A stretch of 64,000 nt of DNA from Pseudoalteromonas distincta (lineage in GTDB: Bacteria; Pseudomonadota; Gammaproteobacteria; Enterobacterales; Alteromonadaceae), in the NCBI RefSeq assembly GCF_000814675.1, contig NZ_JWIG01000001.1, positions 632,471-696,470 on the forward strand. Reading direction: 5' to 3'. Shown here piece after piece: positions 58,119-64,000 of this stretch (positions are counted from its first letter, which is position 1; each line of letters begins with the position of its first letter). Both the position numbers and the translations under genes were made by a program. Under the pieces are notes generated by a model that did not search any database, was not told the origin of the DNA, and saw nothing but the letters and a program-made list of their open reading frames with translations.

Positions 58119-58988
58119 CTACTTCCAATGCTTGTCATAAGGCCCCTTTCTCCCTATCAATCCATCGTAAATACCTTTTAGCATAAACCCAAAACGTTTA
58201 CGCCTATTCTTTTGCATAACAGAATTTAAAAAAAAGCGTATCGGCATAAAAAACAAACACCTTACTTTCCAATAATTAGGGACGTACGCTCTGCGGCTCA
58301 GCAATAGAATATTTCTAAACTGATAATACAACCTAATTGGGGCACCGACTTTATAAGTTATCCCCACAAATTTACTACGGGAGTCGCCTAAACGATGAAT
58401 CATTTCAATATTTTTAGCCTTAGCGATATCAAAACCCATACTACGGGCTCGCCAACACCACTCATGATCAACGCCATCAATAAATAAGGACTCGTCTTTT
58501 AAACCGATTTCATCAAGAGCACTTAAATCTATCATCATCCCGGATGCAATAATTTGAGTAACTCCTACCAGTTCATCATATTCAAAAACTTCTTTTTGAA
58601 CTTTAGGGTTTACTTTTTTGTCCGAAAAACTACAACGAATCCTAGGCCCAATAGCAACTACATTTTGCTTCATTTTATTAGATGCTTTAAGTAAGCTACT
58701 TAGGTTAAACACCATATCGCTGGGTATTAGGCTGTCTTGATCAAGTAAAATCGCATACTCACAACCCGCTTCTAATAAATAGATTAAACCTGCGTTATGA
58801 GCTGAAGCAATGCCTGAATTAGAAGAGAGATGTATATAATGGTAGTGAGTAATAATTTTACTAAAATCGTGAGGTGTTGGGCTATTATCAACAATAACCA
58901 CCTCTTCTGTTTGGCCGTATAAGCGAGTTAACAAACGCTCAACTAAAGGCAAGTCTGGCTTATATACAACTAACACCGCACCAATCAT
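58119..58988 (-). CDS. Glycosyltransferase family 2, rhamnosyltransferase-like
   Basis: 289 residues. GT-A fold: AVLVVYKPD at the start, VDNSP, SGIASAHNAGL near 77 and LLDQDS near 100. LLDQDS and the SRxKFVGITYKVGAPIRLYYQFRN region resemble bacterial rhamnosyltransferases (RfbF/WbbL type). Probable role in a surface polysaccharide. It lies 3 bp after the next gene's stop, so they form one operon. Confidence 0.85.
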   Translation of the reverse strand: MIGAVLVVYKPDLPLVERLLTRLYGQTEEVVIVDNSPTPHDFSKIITHYHYIHLSSNSGIASAHNAGLIYLLEAGCEYAILLDQDSLIPSDMVFNLSSLLKASNKMKQNVVAIGPRIRCSFSDKKVNPKVQKEVFEYDELVGVTQIIASGMMIDLSALDEIGLKDESLFIDGVDHEWCWRARSMGFDIAKAKNIEMIHRLGDSRSKFVGITYKVGAPIRLYYQFRNILLLSRRAYVPNYWKVRCLFFMPIRFFLNSVMQKNRRKRFGFMLKGIYDGLIGRKGPYDKHWK

Positions 58989-58991
58989 AAT

Positions 58992-59897
58992 TTAGTTATG
59001 CTTCTTTAAATTAAGTAAAAAGCGATCAGCTTTATACGCCAGTTTTATTATTTTAGAGGGCATCATGCGCAATGCCAAAACAAATAACGCATAGCAATAA
59101 TTTTTGACCGACTTTTGTGAAAGTAACTCCATAGCAAGTAACCTTGCTTTAAATTCATTTGCCGACTTACCTCTGCCACGCCTTTTATAAAAACCATTAA
59201 TGCGTCTAAAATGTAGTAATGGTTCTTTTACATTGGCAAATTTACAGCCATCATTAGCTAAAGCAATCCATAAAAAGTAGTCTTGAGTATTACGCATTGT
59301 CGATAAGTAGCGGTGTCCACGTTCAAATACACTATATCTAATAGCGACAGTAGGATGATTTATAGGACAGCGACGTGAAAAAGCCAGTAACAACTTAGAG
59401 TGGCTCAATGGAAGCCTTCGAATACCCGCTTTGTTACCTTGTTCGTCCACTTCCCACAACGCAGACCCTAGTACATCAACATCGCGATGTTTTTCTAACA
59501 AGTTAATTTGCTTTTCAAAGCGATGTAAAACGCATATGTCATCTGCATCCATTCTAAAAAAATATTTGGGTTTTAAAGGTAAAGTAAAATCAATTATATG
59601 ATTCATACATGTACTCAAACCTTGGTTTTTTATTCCATGTACTAGAGCTAAGTTCGCATGTGTTTTTTCAGCGTGTTTTAGATAAATTGAAATATCATCC
59701 GACACTTTACCATCAATCACGATCATAAAAAGATCGGGTGGAATTGTTTGATTTAATACACTTTCAACAGCTTGTTTAACCCACTCTAAGCGATCATTTA
59801 TATAAACAGACATACCACAAACCACACTCACATCGCTTGCAATTGGGTTAGTCGAATGTAATATAAACTGGCTATTGGTTGTCAAAATAGGAACCAC
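58992..59897 (-). CDS. Glycosyltransferase family 2 (AmsE-like)
   Basis: About 301 residues, starting with GTG at 59897; the exact start is unsure. VSVVCGMSVYINDRLEWVKQA opens the GT-A fold; FRMDADDICVLHRFEKQI near 116 has the DxD metal motif; DYFLWIALANDGCKF follows. This layout is common in enterobacterial and marine polysaccharide clusters (AmsE class). Same strand as its neighbours, with 128 bp to the upstream gene. Confidence 0.83.
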   Translation of the reverse strand: MVPILTTNSQFILHSTNPIASDVSVVCGMSVYINDRLEWVKQAVESVLNQTIPPDLFMIVIDGKVSDDISIYLKHAEKTHANLALVHGIKNQGLSTCMNHIIDFTLPLKPKYFFRMDADDICVLHRFEKQINLLEKHRDVDVLGSALWEVDEQGNKAGIRRLPLSHSKLLLAFSRRCPINHPTVAIRYSVFERGHRYLSTMRNTQDYFLWIALANDGCKFANVKEPLLHFRRINGFYKRRGRGKSANEFKARLLAMELLSQKSVKNYCYALFVLALRMMPSKIIKLAYKADRFLLNLKKHN

Positions 59898-60025
59898 ACT
59901 CTCTCTATAAAAAGATAAAACAACTCAAATAAACAGTCATTTACAAACTAAAAGCAATTCTAGCTTACTTTAATTAAGCACACAAAAACATTACGGATAA
60001 TAACGCTAGTTTTACTTTTTATTAA

Positions 60026-61798
60026 CTACCTAAAAGGCTTAATCGCAAAGTTTTCACGTTTGCGAGTTAAATTAGGATTATATGCTGGGTCGTTAGCAAT
60101 AAAATCACACCAGGTAGTTTGCAGATAATTAAGCTCAGCATTAAAACGTCGCACCTTTTCAGGCGTATCTTCGTGTCCGCGCGATACAGACTCATGATGG
60201 TATAAAACAGCCTCTGCACAATATAGGTTTCGTCTACCTAATTGCAGCACCTTTAAACAAAAATCAACATCATTAAAAGCTATTGCTAGCTTTTCTTCGT
60301 TCAAACCACCCACAGCCCAAAAGTCATCTGTTTTAACAAGCAAGCATGCAGCGGTAACCGCACTGTAATTTTGACTCGCAACCAAGCGGTTCATATAACC
60401 ATAATGATCGCTTGGGAAATACTTATGTCCATGCCCGGCGCCGCCTCCATAACCCATAATAACACCGGCATGTTGGATACGATTATCTGAATACAACAGC
60501 TTTGCGCCAACACAGCCTATATCTTCACGCATAACATGGCTAACCATATTCAATAGCCAGTCAGGTTCGATTACTTCAATATCATTATTAACTAACGCCA
60601 ACACATCGCCATTTGCTTTTCTAGCTGCAAAGTTATTTATTGCCGAATAGTTAAATTCTGACGGATAATTAAACACCTTTATTTTTGAATGCTTGCTTAA
60701 CTCATTGAAATATTTAATGCAGTTAGGATCATCTGAAGCATTATCAATAAGCAAAACTTCATAGTTATCATAAGTAGTTTTACTTAAAATAGAGTCAATG
60801 CAATTTTTTACTAAATCCAAACCATTACGCGTAGGAATAATAATCGACACTAATGGTTTTTTATCTAAATGCCATCGCAAATAAACACTTGGTAGCCTTG
60901 ATGGCACAATACTCGCGAATGAGTCATATAAAACGCTTAATTGGCTTTTAGCATCACTAAAATCAGGTAGTGTAGGCTCTCTTGAAAGTAATACCTGAGC
61001 TATATGTCCAACCTTTAAACTAGGATTTTTAAGATGACGAGTACATACATATATACTCAGCATAAATTTATTGATAGGAAGCTTTTCAGCATCAAAACCT
61101 CTTAGCTGTTTAACCCAAATACCCGAACTAATATAACCGTTAGTCAGCTGTAAATCTGGATTCCAACTAGGTTTAAAATCAGCAAACTCTCTTTTTTTAC
61201 CCTTGATACTTAATAAATCAGTATCAACATAAGTCAGCTCGGTTGATTGCGACAACTCTGTAGCAAGTACAAACCCTAAATACGGGTGTAATACATCACC
61301 AGCATATACAAAAAAGCACGGCTCGTTAATTATTTTACTAGCCCCCCCCTGTTCACTTAACGAACAAACGACATTTAAATTTAATTTGCTATTTAAGTTT
61401 AAAAAATCACTAATATCGCTTTTATTATTATTGTGGCAATACACAACGATATTTACAAATGGGGTATGCTGCTCACGTATACTGTTAAAGGTATCAAGTA
61501 ATTTACTAGGACTGTAATCGGTTACGCAAACTATTAACGAGCAACCACTATTATTTACATTGGAAAAGCAATCAACTTGCTTTGTAAGATAGCTACTATG
61601 TTGATGAATATAATCAGCGTAAGAACGCTCCAGCTCATCTAAAGTTTGTAATTGATAGAGCAAACCACTTTTGTGCAAATTGCGACTATAAGCAGCTACT
61701 AAGCTCGGGTGTTGCTTTGCTTTATCGATAATACTAAGAGGTAAAATACCGATGAATGCTTTTAACGTTTTTACTAAAGCCTTTCTTAATATTTTCAC
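60026..61798 (-). CDS. Glycosyltransferase with C-terminal family 2 domain
   Basis: 590 residues. The N-terminal ~300 residues contain a diverged GT2-like part (CSLIVCVTDYSPSKLLDTFNS, LTYVDTDLL). The C-terminal domain (about 310-580) is classical GT2: PLVSIIIPTRNGLDLVKNCI, LLIDNASDD, and NNDIEVIEPDWL. This arrangement is shared with large rhamnan-type glycosyltransferases of O-antigen clusters. Its start overlaps the stop of the sulfotransferase gene by 4 bases, so the two are translationally coupled. Confidence 0.87.
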   Translation of the reverse strand: MKILRKALVKTLKAFIGILPLSIIDKAKQHPSLVAAYSRNLHKSGLLYQLQTLDELERSYADYIHQHSSYLTKQVDCFSNVNNSGCSLIVCVTDYSPSKLLDTFNSIREQHTPFVNIVVYCHNNNKSDISDFLNLNSKLNLNVVCSLSEQGGASKIINEPCFFVYAGDVLHPYLGFVLATELSQSTELTYVDTDLLSIKGKKREFADFKPSWNPDLQLTNGYISSGIWVKQLRGFDAEKLPINKFMLSIYVCTRHLKNPSLKVGHIAQVLLSREPTLPDFSDAKSQLSVLYDSFASIVPSRLPSVYLRWHLDKKPLVSIIIPTRNGLDLVKNCIDSILSKTTYDNYEVLLIDNASDDPNCIKYFNELSKHSKIKVFNYPSEFNYSAINNFAARKANGDVLALVNNDIEVIEPDWLLNMVSHVMREDIGCVGAKLLYSDNRIQHAGVIMGYGGGAGHGHKYFPSDHYGYMNRLVASQNYSAVTAACLLVKTDDFWAVGGLNEEKLAIAFNDVDFCLKVLQLGRRNLYCAEAVLYHHESVSRGHEDTPEKVRRFNAELNYLQTTWCDFIANDPAYNPNLTRKRENFAIKPFR

Positions 61799-63159
61799 TT
61801 GGGGATCTGCTTTTCTGTATTGGCGCTATCTATCTTGCGCTCGTACAATTTAATTTTTTTGTTAATTAACGGCCCATTAGGCCTTAACTTTTGTGCTCTT
61901 TTCATAAACATATAAGCTAACCCAATATCATGATTTTTTTCTGCAACAAAGGCCAGCTCTCTTAATATATCTACATCACTAACATCATCACTTAATCGAA
62001 GTGTATTTCTTAGTCTACTAATATCACCTGAATTTGGAAGCATAAAAGGAAGCTCTTCAGCATTCGTAGTTTTACCTAGTAAGCGCTTTATAAAATTTAT
62101 CACTTGTGTTTTATACATATATTTATCCGAAATATCAGACAGCTTATATTTTTTAATAAAAGCCTGCCCATATGTGCCAGTGTAACAAGAACGATAACTA
62201 GAAAGGTAAAGTGCATTACAAATAGATTTATAAACCTCTGGTGCTTTGTGATCTATATAGTTCGCCACCCGATTAAAATCTTTTTCGCTTAACTTTTGAT
62301 TTTTGTATAATTTTTGCTTCGCATTATGGACATCATCTAATAAGCCTTCAAACCCAAAGATACAGTGCTTACTTTGCAGCTTATTTAAAAAACACACAGC
62401 TTGCTCTTTATATAGCTCATATGTTTTTGGCTCAATAAGAGAAAAAGGCCCTAAATCACTTTTAAAGTTTTGTAAAATTTTATCAGCTTTTAATGCTAAG
62501 CTATGAGAGCAAAACTGGTTTATCCATCGCTTAAACTCTAAAGCTTCAAAGCTATAAGAAGGATTAATACTTTTACTCGTTATCAGTGGTGGAGTAACAT
62601 TTAAAATACTATAAAAATCATCAATAATACTCCCTCCTACAAATGCACTTTTGCTATATGCACGTAAAATAAAATGGCTAGCGCCAATTTCATCTAAAAT
62701 AGCCTCAAGTTTAGTTAAATAAAACTTAGGCAACTTGGGGAGGTTTTTAATAGGGTCGACTTTATGATGCCTTTTTACCGACTGGTTATATAAAGATTCA
62801 AAACTATCTAGTGGGTTACGAATATAAGCTATAAATATCGCATTAGGGAACGCACAACTAACCTCTTTCATATTTTCAAAGAAAAACTCTGAACTTAAAA
62901 GTAAGGTATGCATGCTCAGCTTTTCACAAAGGTTGATTAGCTTATCAACCTTACCTTTATTAATAGAGCGGCCTAAACTAGCTGTAACGTCATATATACT
63001 ATTTAAATTACCTGAACTGATCCCATTTACATCAGTAGTATGCTTTGGATAATAAATCCCATTTTCAGCTAAGCGTTGCCTATCATGCTGTAAACAATAC
63101 TGTATTGCAGAGGTCCCTGTTTTAGGAGGACCTATATGTATAACTACCTTAACTGACAT
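61795..63159 (-). CDS. Sulfotransferase-like protein with C-terminal LRPNGP module
   Basis: 454 residues. The N-terminus KVVIHIGPPKTGTSAIQYCL has the PAPS 5'-phosphosulfate-binding loop of sulfotransferases, and IAYIRNPLDSFESLYNQS near 109 matches the 3'-phosphate-binding Arg/Ser motif. The donor is therefore expected to be PAPS, which cysC nearby makes. The C-terminal ~75 residues (LAFVAEKNHDIGLAYMFMKR, then KLRPNGPLINKKIK) form a short helical repeat also found at the end of the partial gene at 63370. Acceptor unknown; adjacent glycosyltransferases suggest a glycan. Confidence 0.82.
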   Translation of the reverse strand: MSVKVVIHIGPPKTGTSAIQYCLQHDRQRLAENGIYYPKHTTDVNGISSGNLNSIYDVTASLGRSINKGKVDKLINLCEKLSMHTLLLSSEFFFENMKEVSCAFPNAIFIAYIRNPLDSFESLYNQSVKRHHKVDPIKNLPKLPKFYLTKLEAILDEIGASHFILRAYSKSAFVGGSIIDDFYSILNVTPPLITSKSINPSYSFEALEFKRWINQFCSHSLALKADKILQNFKSDLGPFSLIEPKTYELYKEQAVCFLNKLQSKHCIFGFEGLLDDVHNAKQKLYKNQKLSEKDFNRVANYIDHKAPEVYKSICNALYLSSYRSCYTGTYGQAFIKKYKLSDISDKYMYKTQVINFIKRLLGKTTNAEELPFMLPNSGDISRLRNTLRLSDDVSDVDILRELAFVAEKNHDIGLAYMFMKRAQKLRPNGPLINKKIKLYERKIDSANTEKQIPK

Positions 63160-63369
63160 TAATAAACCTTAAACATAAATTAAAAGCTAAATAGGTTAGC
63201 TCTTAACTCTTTTTTATCTTTGCTAATTAAATTCGAGATAATTTTTTCTTCTCTACCAACAATATAACTTTATAAGCACTGCATAATTGGTTTTTTAATG
63301 ACTCAACAACATGATGAACACTATTAATACGCTCCCCATAAGAGGTTAACGATATAATTACCTGATTCA

Positions 63370-64000
63370 TCAGTCTGTATTTCTACTAATTTCTTTTTTA
63401 TATTGTGCGATTTTTTTAATAATAAACGGACCATTCGGTCTCAACTCGCTTGCAACTTCCATCATTTTTAGAGATTTATATAAATCTCTTTTCTCTAATA
63501 TTACAGCCGCATTCCTTAGATTGTCAGTGACATCACCTGACAAATGCTTACATACCTCCTGTAGATAAGTCGCAAAAGAGAAGTTTACTTCTGAAAGATT
63601 AATATTCCTCAGCACCTTTCTGATAACCTTGAATTCACTCAGAGAAGAAGACTCTATTAGACTTAATACATCATTAAATCTTTTTTCAATAAAAAGATGG
63701 GCCTTTATAAAATAACTGTTGGTAGTATATATCTTTAGAAAGCTTTCTTTTTGAAGGTTATATTCCTTAATTTTATCTATTGGTAACTGAATTGTCTTAA
63801 ATTCATATTCTAAAAAACAAAATCCATTGCGATTATCTTTGAAAACGCCTCCACCTCGAGGCCTACCTCTCCCTAAAAGAGAAACGTACTCAAGGCTACT
63901 TCGATACATTCGGTGTATAATAAGATAAGGCTTAATTTCTCCTACTTTTGATAACTGCTGGTTTCCATCAGAAAATATAGGCTTAGTACCATCAGCAAGA
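63370..64000 (-). CDS. Partial protein with LRPNGP C-terminal module (5' end outside window)
   Basis: The frame is open from the right edge to the stop at 63370; an internal ATG at 63909 is not the likely start, because in-frame codons without a stop continue to 64000 (LADGTKPIFSDGNQQLSKVG). At least 210 residues are visible. The last ~55 (LRNAAVILEKRDLYKSLKMM, then ASELRPNGPFIIKKIA) resemble the end of the sulfotransferase-like protein upstream. The N-terminal visible part (FSDGNQQLSKVG) recalls the tail of SGNH-type hydrolases, but this is weak. Function not assigned. Confidence 0.7.
   Translation of the reverse strand, partial: LADGTKPIFSDGNQQLSKVGEIKPYLIIHRMYRSSLEYVSLLGRGRPRGGGVFKDNRNGFCFLEYEFKTIQLPIDKIKEYNLQKESFLKIYTTNSYFIKAHLFIEKRFNDVLSLIESSSLSEFKVIRKVLRNINLSEVNFSFATYLQEVCKHLSGDVTDNLRNAAVILEKRDLYKSLKMMEVASELRPNGPFIIKKIAQYKKEISRNTD

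Overview
The window looks like a chromosomal segment of a marine gammaproteobacterium, most likely Pseudoalteromonas or a close relative in the Alteromonadales. This rests on AT-rich coding sequence, gene order (orn-rsgA-psd beside three tRNA-Gly genes; lptD-surA-pdxA-rsmA-apaG-apaH; efp with epmA and epmB), a multi-gene TonB2-type energy system, and dense families of short intergenic repeats. The assignment is by recall of gene families, not by a database search.

Layout. 1-311 is the 3' end of a YjbQ-family gene. 543-1107 holds three tRNA-Gly(GCC) genes, two decayed copies and their promoter, followed by orn, rsgA and psd. 3781-4790 is a repeat region built on a 124-bp tandem unit. 4832-11475 is a thiamine operon on the minus strand (thiC-thiO-thiS-thiG-thiDE-thiF) under a TPP riboswitch with an intrinsic terminator. 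11588-14713 holds a META-domain lipoprotein, a thioesterase and a TonB-dependent receptor. 15005-17657 is the complete EF-P and EF-P lysylation set. Small hypothetical genes and galE follow, then a 249-bp tandem repeat array (20066-21418). 21468-29612 is an iron-uptake region: a PiuC-like dioxygenase and siderophore receptor diverge across a Fur-like site from a six-gene DUF3450/ExbB/ExbB/ExbD/TonB/TPR operon. A third repeat array (29644-30480) precedes zapE, rsuA, rluA and a DUF3530 gene. djlA, murU and amgK diverge from the lptD operon, and a chemoreceptor gene follows.

45609-46992 is an array of paired short hairpins (a BIME-like REP array) that contains a gene for a REP-associated tyrosine transposase (RAYT). 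Single or paired copies of the same hairpins lie elsewhere in the window. From 47110 on, the genes concern surface polysaccharide: a Wzi-like outer membrane protein, ugd, galU, a DHH phosphoesterase, a sulfate-activation set (cysC, an SLC13 permease, cysN, cysD), three glycosyltransferases, a sulfotransferase-like protein, and a gene cut by the right edge.

Two themes stand out. First, there are at least three unrelated intergenic repeat families, two built from hairpins that carry a GTAG tetranucleotide at the foot, with one resident RAYT. One hairpin has replaced part of a unit of another repeat family, which suggests past movement. Second, sulfate activation genes lie beside a sulfotransferase and glycosyltransferases, which suggests (by inference) a sulfated capsule or exopolysaccharide. 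No CRISPR array, prophage or rRNA operon was seen.
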